Source: Lolium rigidum (taxonomy: Eukaryota; Streptophyta; Magnoliopsida; Poales; Poaceae). From it: 64,000 bases of DNA. Made by a program: the position numbers and the translations under genes. The notes under the pieces were generated by a model, which saw only the letters and a list, made by a program, of their open reading frames with translations, was not told the origin of the DNA and searched no databases. Below, piece by piece: positions 22,489 through 33,575 of the stretch. The stretch lies in assembly GCF_022539505.1 (NCBI RefSeq), contig NC_061510.1:101820292-101884291 (forward strand), read 5' to 3'. Numbering within the stretch: the first letter of the stretch is position 1; the number at the start of each line of letters is the position of its first letter.

Positions 22489-25077
22489 ATGGCGGAAGAT
22501 ACTCCGGTCACATACGCGGATCTGCCTGATGAGCTCAAGAAGAAGCATGACGAGATCAAGGCAACCCTCGAAGCCGAACTCATCGGCTCCTTCCACCGAA
22601 CCCGCTCCCATGGCGTCGGGTGGAAGGGTTTCACACCGAAGGCGCGCTCGATGGAGTAGACCTGTCCGCTCCGTCGGAAGAACGCACCAGGTCGCTGCGG
22701 CGAGGAGATCAACTACATGGTGGCTCATTCGCTGCACCGCCACTCGAGAGCCTGGTGAACACCTTGGAGCGTGTCGCTCGCGCGTCGTCCAGGAAATCAT
22801 GAGTCACCGGTACTCCCCGTCGGGACCGGCTCTGGGGACTTTCAAAGGAGAGATGCCGCTCCAACCCTAGCCGTTCGCATGGGTAGCACCGGAACTGCCG
22901 AACTCATCGGCATACGTCGTCTACAAGATTGGTGGTGATCCTAGTGACTACCAATTCCCGCCTGAGCCACCTAAGGAGGTCCCGCACGGATACGCGTGCG
23001 CATACGTGCCGGACGGCAACGCCTGGGCACTCTCGAACCAGGCTGCAATAACAGCGGCCTCTGGAACGGCAGGAGGAACGTCAGGAGCCGATCCTGAGAA
23101 GCAGTCGTGGCTGACTAAGTACGCCGCCCCGACAAACCTCCAAAGCCCAGCTCCTGCAGTTGGCTTAGAACCAGAAAAACAAGCATGGCTGGTTAAGTAT
23201 GCCACCCCGGCGAATCTTCAGGGTTCGACACCTTCAGCCATCACAGCGGATCAGATTTGTACAATTCTGAAAGATCGGTTCGGTATGATGCCGAAAAGGA
23301 AGGCGTTCGGCTACACCAAGCCGTACCCCAACAGCTACGAACTGATCCCGCTGCCACCTAAATATCGGCTCCCGGACTTCACAAAGTTCGGTGGATCGGA
23401 CGGGTCCAGCTCCATCGAGCATGTGAGCCGATATTTGGCACAGCTGGGCACGATCTCAGCGTCGGATGAGTTGCGCGTGAGGTTCTTCTCACGGTCCCTC
23501 ACGGATCGGCTTTCGGGTGGTACACATCGCTACCACCGAACTCCATCCAAACTTGGAAGCGATTGGAAGAGCAGTTCCATGAGCAGTATCATTCGAAGCT
23601 TCCGAGTCTAGCATTGCCGTTCTAGCACAACTACGTCGAAGCGCGGAGAACCGTGACGGAATACATCCAGCCGCTTCAGGACCATTAGGAACCGATGCTT
23701 TTCGGTTCGTATAACCGAAAAGGAAGCAATCGAGTTGGCGGTAGCAGGCCTTGCAACACAGCTCAAGGACATGGCCTCCCAAGCAGATTATCCCTCGGCC
23801 GGCGCACGTGGTTCGAAACTTTCAGCATATGAACAGCGCCACCCGGACTCCGTACCAAGACAAGTTCAAGCGTGCAGTAGCCCCGGTCGATGCGAGAGGA
23901 AGACGAAGTTCTCGCGGGAGACCAAGAAGTAGCAATGGCTGAGTGGACTCGGGGAGGAACCCCGTGTCCCGCAAATGGGTAAAGCCACCAGGCCCGCCCG
24001 GGGATTTGATTTTGACGTAACCAAGACCGAGCAAATCTTCGACCTCCTACTCAAGGAAAAGCAGTTGAAGATACCCGAAGGTCTCAAATTCCCCACGGCG
24101 CAAGAGCTGAATGGAAAGCCATACCGCAAATGGCATAACTCGCTCTCCCATGCCACCAACGACCGCAGGGTGTGGCGTCGGCACATCCAAGCGGCGATAG
24201 AGAACGGGCGTCTAATTTTCAACCGAGTACGCCATGAAGGTCGATACCCAGCCCTTCCCCGCCGTAAACATGGTGGAGTATACTTGCCATGCAGGGTGCC
24301 AGCCGGGTTTCTGTGCAATATCAACATGGTAGATCTTGGACACCACGCTGGCAAAGATGGAGATGAGGGCAGCTGCTCTCATAGCAAAGAAACAGAGGAA
24401 GCCGCTCCACGCGATCGGCTCCGCCAAGACGGCAAGCGCTACGTAACAGAGGGAGAAGTGAAGAACATAAGATATCAGCGACCTCTCTCTGATCACCTCC
24501 TCAACAAGTACGTGAGTCAGTACGACCAACGCCGACGGTCTAGCAATGATGATGAAAGAGATCGTCTGGCTAGAGAAGCCAGAAGACATCGTCGGCATAA
24601 TCGCGATGAGGAGGAGCACGAGCGTTGTGCCAAGGGAAAGGCAAGGGAGCAAGACGACGAGGACAGGCACTGGGATTGTCCCTTCTTCATGCACTGATGG
24701 GATTCAGGAATGAGCCGATTGCCAACGATCGGCAATTGCCCAGAATGCAACCGGAAGAAGAAGGAGGCAGCCAACGTGTCCGTGTTCGAACGCTTAGGAC
24801 CTCTCCCGCCACAAAGCAAACGAGCTGAGTCCCCTCGGTTGGAAGATCTCGAAGATTCAGAAGACGAGGGAGAAGAAGAAGACAGGTACCACCGGCCAAG
24901 GTGGTGCCCTGACGGACTCAGCCGTTCCCAGAAACGCAGGGTTCAACGATTGCGCGGCCTGGAAGAAGCCGAGAGGTTATACTTGCATACATTGAGGAAA
25001 GCAAGGCCTGATCTGGCTGCAAAGGTTCAGCGAACCCTGGATGAAGAGGGTCGTCCACGGAAAATGGAGTGGCGCCC
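22489..25077 (+). pseudogene. Element III gag-like polyprotein, first part
   Basis: The frame opens MAEDTPVTYADLPDELKK at 22489, the first in-frame ATG in the leader with good context. The gag-type core is in 23006-23611 (YRLPDFTKFGGSDGSSSIEH, then ELRVRFFSRSL). A C-terminal region (23975-25077) has PTAQELNGKPYRKWHN, a Cys/His cluster (DCPFF, then NCPEC) and an acidic linker followed by basic helices. The frame shifts at least five times (near 22702, 22744, 22777, 23503 and 23813). At each of these sites CG stands where CTG or CAG would keep the frame. Element IV splits the gene after EWRP at 25077. Expression as one protein is not possible as assembled. Confidence 0.75.
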
Positions 25078-26577
25078 TGATACGTCTCCAACGTATCGAT
25101 AATTTCTTGTGTTCCATGCCACATTATTGATGTTATCTACATGTTTTATGCACACTTTATGTCATATTCGTGCATTTTCTGGAACTAACCTATTAACAAG
25201 ATGCCGAAGTGCCAGTTCTCGTTTTCTCGCTGTTTTTGGTTTCGAAATCCTAGTAACGAAATATTCTCGGAATCGGACGAAATCAACGCCCAAGTTCCTA
25301 TTTTCATCGGAAGCATCCAGAACACCCGGGAAGGACCAGAGGGGAGCCCTGGGGGCCCCACACCACACCCCGGCGCGGCCAAGGGGGGGCGCCCCCCTAG
25401 GGTGTGGGCCCCCCAGAGACCCTCCGACTCCGACTTTTCGCCTATTTAAGCCATCGTGACCTAAAACCTCGACACCAATTGACGAAACTCCAGAAAGACT
25501 CCAGGGGCGCCGCCACCGTCGCGAAACTCCAATTCGGGGGACAGAACTCTGTTCCGGCACCCTGCCGGGGCGGGGAAGTGCCCCCGGAAGGCTTCTCCAT
25601 CGACACCGCTGCCATCTCCACCGCCATCTTCATCACCGCTGCTGCTCCCATGAGGAGGGAGTATTTCTCCATCGAGGCTCGGGGCTGTACCGGTAGCTAT
25701 GTGGTTCATCTCTCTTCCATGTACTTCAATACAATGATCTCATGAGCTGCTTTACATGATTGAGATTCATATGAGTTTGTATCACTACTATCTATGTGCT
25801 ACTCTAGTGATGTTATTAAAGTAGTTCTATTCCTCCTGCACGTGTGTAACGGTGACAGTGTGTGCACCGTGTTAGTACTTGGTTTATGCTATGATCATGA
25901 TCTCTTGTAGATTGCGAAGTTAACTATTGCTATGATAATATTGATGTGATCTATTCCTCCTACATATGCATGAAGGTGACAGTGTGCATGCTATGCTAGT
26001 ACTTGGTTTAGTCCGTTGATCTATCTTACACTAAAGGTTACTAAAATATGAGCATTATTGTGGAGCTTGTTAACTCCGGCATTGAGGGTTCGTGTAATCC
26101 TACGCAATGTGTTCATCATCCAACAAAAGTGTAGAGTATGCATTTATCTATTCTGTTATGTGATCAATGTTGAGAGTGTCCACTAGTGAAAGTGTAATCC
26201 CTAGGCCTTGTTCCTAAATACTGCTGAGTTACTACTGCTTGTTTACTACTGCTTTGCGTTACTACTCGCTGCGTTACTACCGCTTGTTTACTCGTCCTGG
26301 GCGAGCACTTTTCTCGCCGTTGCTACTGCTTATTCATACCACCCGTATTTCACTATCTCTTCGCCGAACTAGTGCACCTATTAGGTGTGTTGGGGACACA
26401 AGAGACTTCTTGCTTTGTGGTTGCAGGGTTGCATGAGAGGGATATCTTTGACCTCTTCCTCCCCGAGTTCGATAAACCTTGGGTATCCACTTAAGGGAAA
26501 CTTGCTGTCTGTTCTACAAACCTCTGCTCTTGGAGGCCCAACACTGTCTACAAGAATAGAAGCTCCCGTAGACATCA
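25078..26577 (+). repeat. Element IV 5' LTR
   Basis: 1500 bp, pairing with 31892-33395. Differences from the 3' copy cluster at CTG/CAG sites, such as cctcctgcacg (25833) against cctcctcgcacg (32650), and gacagtgtg (25854) against gacgagtgtg (32672). Confidence 0.93.
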
Positions 26578-26587
26578 AGCACTTTTC

Positions 26588-26605
26588 TGGCGCCGTTGCC
26601 GGGGA
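26588..26605 (+). other. Element IV primer binding site with a second copy downstream
   Basis: TGGCGCCGTTGCCGGGGA is complementary to the 3' end of plant tRNA-Asp(GUC), the primer expected for Athila-type elements. A second, partial copy with the same upstream bases (ttttctggcgccgtcg) begins at 26655. Confidence 0.8.
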
Positions 26606-26741
26606 GGAAAGGTAAAAAGGCACTCATACTCCGGTTCCAGGTAAAGTATTTTTCTGGCGCCGTCGTGTGTGTGCTCGAAGCTATTTCCTTTAGATCCTGC
26701 AATTGCATCTTTTTGTTTCTTGTTTACACTAGTTAGGCATA

Positions 26742-28133
26742 ATGGAAAACAACAAAAAAATTAGTGAGCTTTTTAATCTTTTCCCTGATTTAGAATTGTT
26801 TGGTACAAACATTAAAAAACCAATGGAACCTCATTTGCATGCTAGTAGCGATGTTATTAGTATGAATGCAATTACTGCTAATACTATGGAGAAGTCTAAG
26901 CTTGGGGAAGCTAGTTTTTGTGATCTTTTTAGCTTCCCATCTTCAGGTGAGAAAATTTGTTCTGATAATACTTTATCTCCCATATGCGATAACTCTAATG
27001 ATGCTTGTGATATTTTAAATGCACCTACTGAAAGTACTCCATATAAAATACCTATGAAAATTATTGAACGTGTTATGGATAACCGCTATGAAGGGGATGG
27101 AACTGTGCATCCTGGAGATCATTTACTGTTTTTGCATGAATTATGTGGGTTATTCAAGTGTGCAGGTATCTCTATGGATGAAGTGAAGAAGAAATTATTC
27201 TCTATGTCGTTGTCTGGTAAAGCGGCGCATTGGTATAAACTGCTGAAGGATGAGCATTCTCTTGATTGGAAGGATATTGTGCATCTATTTTATTCTAAAT
27301 TCTATCCTCCAAGTGAAATTCACAAAGACCGAAACCGAATATATAATTTCTGGCCTCATGATGGAGAGAGTATTGCCCAAGCATGGGAGAGATTGAAGTC
27401 TTTAATGCTCAAATGCCCCAATCATGAGCTTCCAGGTAATATCATTATTGATAATTTCTATGCGAGACTTTCTCTTCAGGATAAGACTTTGCTGGATGCT
27501 ACTTGTTTTGGATCATTCACGCGCAACAAAGAAGAGTTTAAAAGGGACCTTCTTGATCGGATTAAGGAGAACGCTGAAGATTGGGAGAATGACAAAGGTA
27601 AAGAGTCAGGTATAAATTATGATTATGAATGCATTGAAACTTTTATGGATACCGATAAATTTCGAAATATGAGTGCTACTTATGGTCTTGACTCTCAAGT
27701 TGCTGCAAATCTTTATAAAGCCTTTGCTTCTCATTTTGAATTGCCCAAAAAGAATTTTGATAAGTATCATGAACCTTTTAAAGAGGCTTGCATGAAGAAT
27801 GAAATTGTTGTTAATTATTGTAATGAGCATGCTCAAACTCCTAAGAATGTTATTTCCTATAAGCATGTTAATTTTTGTGGAATACATAGACCTTGTGGAA
27901 TTAATCAAATCAAAGATGAATATTGTATCCATCATGCTAATGAAAAAACTAGAAAGTGGTTTAGGGCTCTAGATGATCTTGGTAAAAAAGTTTGTGCCCT
28001 CTATCCTTTTATTTGTGAAGTTTGCCATGAAGTGGGTCATTTTAGTTTTCAATGCTCCTCCAATGATAATTTGAACCCAATGAGTGCTGCAAATTTGTAT
28101 TGTGATGATGAAATTACTCCTAACCAGACATGA
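26742..28133 (+). CDS. Element IV gag protein
   Basis: This 463-residue frame is intact from MENNKKISELFNLF. The retrotransposon gag core is about residues 145-240 (KAAHWYKLLKDEH, LFYSKFYPPSEI, IAQAWERLKSLM), the capsid-like part that assembles the particle. A CCHC zinc knuckle (CEVCHEVGHFSFQC, residues 425-438) near the C-terminus would bind RNA. The frame stops at 28133, while the next frame (28084-28932) continues the family protein after a one-base shift near 28125. The real protein may therefore have been longer. Low GC content and no introns set it apart from the host genes in the window. Since element IV lacks polymerase, this gag could at most act with enzymes supplied by relatives. 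Confidence 0.75.
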   Translation: MENNKKISELFNLFPDLELFGTNIKKPMEPHLHASSDVISMNAITANTMEKSKLGEASFCDLFSFPSSGEKICSDNTLSPICDNSNDACDILNAPTESTPYKIPMKIIERVMDNRYEGDGTVHPGDHLLFLHELCGLFKCAGISMDEVKKKLFSMSLSGKAAHWYKLLKDEHSLDWKDIVHLFYSKFYPPSEIHKDRNRIYNFWPHDGESIAQAWERLKSLMLKCPNHELPGNIIIDNFYARLSLQDKTLLDATCFGSFTRNKEEFKRDLLDRIKENAEDWENDKGKESGINYDYECIETFMDTDKFRNMSATYGLDSQVAANLYKAFASHFELPKKNFDKYHEPFKEACMKNEIVVNYCNEHAQTPKNVISYKHVNFCGIHRPCGINQIKDEYCIHHANEKTRKWFRALDDLGKKVCALYPFICEVCHEVGHFSFQCSSNDNLNPMSAANLYCDDEITPNQT

Positions 28134-28932
28134 TGAACTTACTTTATTTTTGGGGTGTGAAGAACTGTCGAGAAAAATCTCTTTGTTACATATGAGTGAT
28201 CTTGATATTGATGATGTCCTGCATGGGTGTTTTTCTTATTGCATTGATAATAGCCATACAAATACTTACATACAAAATATTTTAGAAGGTGACACCTTGC
28301 CAAAATATGATAGGACCGCTGTGTGTTTTCAACTAATTAATGAAAAGGAGGGATCCTCCCAAGTTTCTTCTATTGTTTCTGAAAGTAAATCAGGTTATGC
28401 GGACAAGCCACCCTTCAAGCCTCTCCCTCCTGAAGAAGGGAACGAGAAAAAGGAGAAGGAGAAGAAGAAGAAGGGAACGAAGAAGAAGAAGAAGAATAAG
28501 GGGAATAAAAAGAAAGAGGTAACGGCGTATCCCCGCGTGAATGAGATAACGCTAGGTAACCGTAAGTATGTTGCTCCTAATGATTATTGTGATAATGAAT
28601 CTGAATACGATGATCTTCCTATGCCCTTTACATACATTAGCGATCATGATTTGAATGAGCACACTACTTTTGATATTACAAATCTCCGGGAAACTAATTC
28701 TGAAAATGATGATAATAATTGCCATAGTGTCGGTGCTATCCATGCTTCCTCCCATAATGATATAGAAAGCTCTAAGCTCGGGGAAGAGGTGTTTGAAAAT
28801 CCTTTTGCTACTGGTCATTATGTTCTTGATACATCTCCTTCTAATAACAATGATGGTATGGACACGGATAAACCGACCGTGAAAGATAACTATTCTATTT
28901 CTTATGATGACACTCGTGCCTCCGATCTTTGA
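28084..28932 (+). CDS. Element IV second frame, unknown function, Lys-rich tract
   Basis: This frame overlaps the end of gag and encodes up to 282 residues; only from about residue 16 (HDELTLFLGCEELSRK) does it read as the family protein, so the ATG at 28084 is probably not a true start. A short conserved segment LHMSDLDIDDVLHGCF is followed by a tract of almost only Lys and Glu (residues 121-144) from GA-rich simple sequence (28447-28519). The rest is Asn/Asp/Ser-rich with no domain I recognise. It occupies the place of pol in an autonomous element. I cannot assign a function. Confidence 0.5.
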   Translation: MLQICIVMMKLLLTRHDELTLFLGCEELSRKISLLHMSDLDIDDVLHGCFSYCIDNSHTNTYIQNILEGDTLPKYDRTAVCFQLINEKEGSSQVSSIVSESKSGYADKPPFKPLPPEEGNEKKEKEKKKKGTKKKKKNKGNKKKEVTAYPRVNEITLGNRKYVAPNDYCDNESEYDDLPMPFTYISDHDLNEHTTFDITNLRETNSENDDNNCHSVGAIHASSHNDIESSKLGEEVFENPFATGHYVLDTSPSNNNDGMDTDKPTVKDNYSISYDDTRASDL

Positions 28933-29442
28933 TGATTATTATAAAGAATGCTATGATATAGGTTATAACTATCCTTATGAAACTTGTCATAGTCATGATT
29001 GGGTTACCAAAAACAATTCCCTTAATATGCAACTTGTTTACCATGTTCAAATTCTTGATAATAATCCTGCTCCAATTACTATTAATGAGAATAACTCTTC
29101 TTATGCCAAATTTAATGATACTTCTATGCATATGAACCATGATAAGAATGTTTTAAGTGATGGGTATATTGTGGATTTCATCAATGACGCTACTGAAAGT
29201 TATTATGAGAGAGGGAAATATGGTTATATGCATTTCAATAATATTAAGTTTCCCTCTTTATGTTGAGAATCTTGAAGTTACTCGTGTTTTATCCTCTTAT
29301 GCTTGTCACTTTGTTCTTCATGAATTCATTTGTGTACAAGATTCCTCTGCATAGGAAGCATGTTAGACTTAAATGTGTTTTGAATTTGCCTCTTGATGCT
29401 CTCTTTTGCTCCAAATACAATTTCTTGCGAGTGCATCATTAA
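28904..29442 (+). pseudogene. Element IV third frame, remnant of unknown protein
   Basis: Two overlapping frames, 28904-29266 (start MMTLVPPIFDDYYKECYD) and 29260-29442 (MLRILKLLVFYPLMLV), look like one protein broken by a one-base shift near 29265. The first is Tyr/Asn/Asp-rich; the second has a hydrophobic stretch (residues 5-24) that could span a membrane. Athila elements sometimes carry an envelope-like gene here, but I see no feature that proves it. The conserved block TGGGAGATAACCCATG follows the stop (29485-29500). Confidence 0.4.
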
Positions 29443-31891
29443 AACTGCTGAGCCCATCTTAACGGCTATAAAGAAAGAACTTCTTGGGAGATAACCCATG
29501 TGTTATTTTGCTACAGTACTTTGTTTTATATTTGTGTCTTGGAAGTTGTTTACTACTGTAGCAACCTCTCCTTATCTTAGTTTTGTGTTTTGTTGTGCCA
29601 AGTAAAGTCTTTGATAGTAAAGTAAGTACTAGATTTGGATTACTGCGCAGAAACAGATTTCTTTGCTGTCACGAATCTGGGTCTAATTCTCTGTAGGTAA
29701 CTCAGAAAATTATGCCAATTTACGTGAGTGATCCTCAGATATGTACGCAACTTTCATTCAATTTGAGCATTTTCATTTGAGCAAGTCTGGTGGCCTAATA
29801 AAATCCATCTTTACGGACTGTTCTGTTTTGACAGATTCTGCCTTTTATTTCGCATTGCCTCTTTTGCTATGTTGGATGAATTTCTTTGATCCATTAATGT
29901 CCAGTAGCTTTATGCAATTTCCAGAAGTGTTAAGAATGATTGTGTCACCTCTGAACATGTTAATTTTTATTGTCCACTAACCCTCTAATGAGTTGTTTCG
30001 AGTTTGGTGTGGAGGAAGTTTTCAAGGGTCAAGAGAGGAGGATGATATACTACGATCAAGAAGAGTGAAAAGTCTAAGCTTGGGGATGCCCCGGTGGTTC
30101 ATCCCTGCATATATCAAGAAGACTCAAGCGTCTAAGCTTGGGGATGCCCAAGGCATCCCCTTCTTCATCGATAAAATTATCAGGTTCCTTCTCTTGAAAC
30201 TATATTTTTATTCGGTCACATCTTATGTACTTTACTTGGAGCGTCTGTGTACTTTTGTTTTTGTTTGTGTTTGAATAAATTGGATTACATCATGCTTGTG
30301 TGGGAGAGAGACACGCTCCGCTGGTTCGTATGAACACATGTGTTCTTAGCTCATAATATTCATGGCGAAGTTTCCTCTTCGTTAAATTGTTATATGGTTG
30401 GAATTGGAAAATGCTACATGTAGTAATTGCTATAATGTCTTGGGTAATGTGATACTTGGCAATTGTTGTGCTCATGTTTAAGCTCTTGCATCATATACTT
30501 TGCACCCATTAATGAAGAAATACATAGAGCATGCTAAAATTTGGTTTGCATAATTGGTCTCTCTAAGGTCTAGATAATTTCTAGTAAAGTGTTTGAACGA
30601 CAAGGAAGACGATGTATAGTCTTATAATGCTTGTAATATGTCCTTTATGTGAGTTTTGCTGTACTAGTTCATACTTGTGCTTGCTTCAAACAACCTTGCT
30701 AGCCTAAACCTTGTATCGAGAGGGAATACTTCTCATGCATCCAAAACCTTGAGCCAAACAACACCATGCCATTTGTGTCCACCATACCTACCTACTACAT
30801 GGTATTTCCCGCCATTCCAAAGTAAATTGCTTGAGTGCTACCTTTAAACAATTCAAAATTTATCACCTCTGATTTGTGTCAATGTTTTATAGCTCATGAG
30901 GAAGTATGTGGTGTTTATCTTTCAATCTTGTTGGGCAACTTTCACCAATGGACTAGTGGCTTCATCCGCTTATCCAATAATTTTGCAAAAAGAGCTGGCA
31001 ATGGGATTCCCAGTCCCAAATTAATTAACCAAAAATAGACACTCCTCCATGGTATGAGATTGTTGGACGGCACCCGAAGGATTTGGTTAGCCATGGCTTG
31101 TGTAAGCAAAGGTTGGGGAGGAGTGTCATCATAATAAAACTAAAATAAAAGGGCACTCCTTCATGGTATGAGATTGTTGGCAGGCACCCGAGGATTCGGT
31201 TAGCCATGGTTTGTGAAAGAAAGGTTGGAAGGAGTGCCATCCAAAAATAAAATAAAATGGGAGCCGCTCTTTGAAGGTTTGTCCGGCAAGGGGTTAGAGT
31301 ACCCGCTACCATTCGTTGACAACAACATACACCTCTCAAAACTTTACTTTTATGCTCTCTTTATGTTTTCAAAATAAAAGCTCTAGCACAAATATAGCAA
31401 TCGATGCTTTTCCTCTATGGAGGACCATTCTTTTACTTTTACTGTTGAGTCAGTTCACCTATCTCTCTCCACCTCAAGAAGCAAACATTTGTGTGAACTG
31501 TGCATTGGTTCTTACATACTTGCATATTGCACTTGTTATATTGCTTTGCATTGACAATTATCCATGAGATATACATGTTATAAGTTGAAAGCAACCGCTG
31601 AAACTTCATCTTCCTTTGTGTTGCTTCAATGCCTTTACTTTGAATTATTGCTTTATGAGTTAACTCTTATGCAAGACTTATTGATGCTTGTCTTGAAGTG
31701 CTATTCATGAAAAGTCTTTGCTATATGATTCAGCTTGTTTACTCATGTCATTACCATTGTTTTGATCGCTGCATTCACTACATATGCTTTACAAATAGTA
31801 TGATCAAGATTATGATGGCATGTCACTCCGTAAATTATCTTTGTTATCGTTTTACCTCGCTCGGGACGAGCGTAACTAAGCTTGGGGATGC
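29443..31891 (+). other. Element IV 3' non-coding region and polypurine tract
   Basis: The region has no gene. It holds two copies of ctaagcttggggatgc (30074-30089 and 30132-30147), the second followed by a 9-bp hairpin (30140-30160), then a pair of related hairpin units (31038-31127 and 31152-31238). The same ctaagcttggggatgc occurs a third time directly before the 3' LTR (31876-31891), where it serves as the plus-strand primer. Confidence 0.7.
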
Positions 31892-33395
31892 TGATACGTC
31901 TCCAACGTATCGATAATTTCTTGTGTTCCATGCCACATTATTGATGTTATCTACATGTTTTATGCACACTTTATGTCATATTCGTGCATTTTCCGGAACT
32001 AACCTATTAACAAGATGCCGAAGTGCCAGTTCTCGTTTTCTCGCTGTTTTTGGTTTCGTAAATCCTAGTAACGAAATATTCTCGGAATCGGACGAAATCA
32101 ACGCCCAAGTTCCTATTTTCATCGGAAGCATCCAGAACACCCGGGAAGGACCAGAGGGGAGCCCTGGGGGCCCCACACCACACCCCGGCGCGGCCAAGGG
32201 GGGGGGGCGCGCCCCCCTAGGGTGTGGGCCCCCCAGAGACCCTCCGACTCCGACTTTTCGCCTATTTAAGCCATCGTGACCTAAAACCTCGACACCAATT
32301 GACGAAACTCCAGAAAGACTCCAGGGGCGCCGCCACCGTCGCGAAACTCCAATTCGGGGACAGAACTCGTTCCGGCACCCTGCCGGGGCGGGGAAGTGCC
32401 CCCGAAGGCTTCTCCATCGACACCGCTGCCATCTCCACCGCCATCTTCATCACCGCTGCTGCTCCCATGAGGAGGGAGTAGTTCTCCATCGAGGCTCGGG
32501 GCTGTACCGGTAGCTATGTGGTTCATCTCTCTTCCATGTACTTCAATACAATGATCTCATGAGCTGCTTTACATGATTGAGATTCATATGAGTTTGTATC
32601 ACTACTATCTATGTGCTACTCTAGTGATGTTATTAAAGTAGTTCTATTCCTCCTCGCACGTGTGTAACGGTGACGAGTGTGTGCACCGTGTTAGTACTTG
32701 GTTTATGCTATGATCATGATCTCTTGTAGATTGCGAAGTTAACTATTGCTATGATAATATTGATGTGATCTATTCCTCCTACATATGCATGAAGGTGACA
32801 AGTGTGCATGCTATGCTAGTACTTGGTTTAGTCTCGTTGATCTATCTTACACTAAAGGTTACTAAAATATGAGCATTATTGTGGAGCTTGTTAACTCCGG
32901 CATTGAGGGTTCGTGTAATCCTACGCAATGTGTTCATCATCCAACAAAAGTGTAGAGTATGCATTTATCTATTCTGTTATGTGATCAATGTTGAGAGTGT
33001 CCACTAGTGAAAGTGTAATCCCTAGGCCTTGTTCCTAAATACTGCTGAGTTACTACTGCTTGTTTACTACTCGCTGCGTTACTACTCGCTGCGTTACTAC
33101 TGCTTGTTTATCGTCTCCGGGCGAGCACTTTTCCGCCGTTGCTACCGCTTATTCATACCACCTGTATTTCACTATCTCTTCGCCGAACTAGTGCACCTAT
33201 TAGGTGTGTTGGGGACACAAGAGACTTCTTGCTTTGTGGTTGCAGGGTTGCATGAGAGGGATATCTTTGACCTCTTCCTCCCTGAGTTCGATAAACCTTG
33301 GGTATCCACTTAAGGGAAACTTGCTGCTGTTCTACAAACCTCTGCTCTTGGAGGCCCAACACTGTCTACAAGAATAGAAGCTCCCGTAGACATCA
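31892..33395 (+). repeat. Element IV 3' LTR
   Basis: 1504 bp, ending gtagacatca. After it the coding frame of element III resumes at once (cccaagcaaagg). Confidence 0.93.
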
Positions 33396-33575
33396 AGCCC
33401 CAAGCAAAGGAAAGCCGATGATGAAACATCGGCTGGCACAAACATGGTGCTCGTTCTTCCGACGAAGCTTAGTGCTCCACGATTACACGATACACTCAAG
33501 GTGGACAACAGCAAGCGCACCAACATGATAAAATCAGAGATTGGGCTGGTTCTGTCTACCGGCCTGGACGAGTAG
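33396..33575 (+). pseudogene. Element III polyprotein, tail after element IV
   Basis: The frame left at 25077 continues in phase (KQRKADDETSAGTNMV) and ends with SEIGLVLSTGLDE and a TAG at 33573-33575. The closing motif is, from memory, found after the protease in longer relatives. The protease and everything between it and this point appear deleted. The frame is open for its whole 58 codons. Confidence 0.6.

Larger units (their letters stand above)
25078..33395 (+). mobile_element. Element IV: Athila-like LTR retrotransposon, non-autonomous
   Basis: LTRs of about 1.5 kb (25078-26577 and 31892-33395) start TGATACGTCTCC and end GACATCA. The target is the coding part of element III. Flanks are cgccc (25073-25077) and agccc (33396-33400), one mismatch. 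The internal part has a primer site, a long gag frame with a zinc knuckle, two further frames of unknown function and a 2.5 kb non-coding 3' region. No protease or polymerase is present. The LTR resembles the WHAM family of Triticeae (from memory). It is the innermost insertion of this branch: element IV inside III inside I. Confidence 0.9.

Noticed and set aside
28100..28140. Programmed frameshift between the two frames of element IV
   Set aside because: No slippery heptamer followed by a stem or pseudoknot is evident. A simple one-base lesion or sequence error is more likely.
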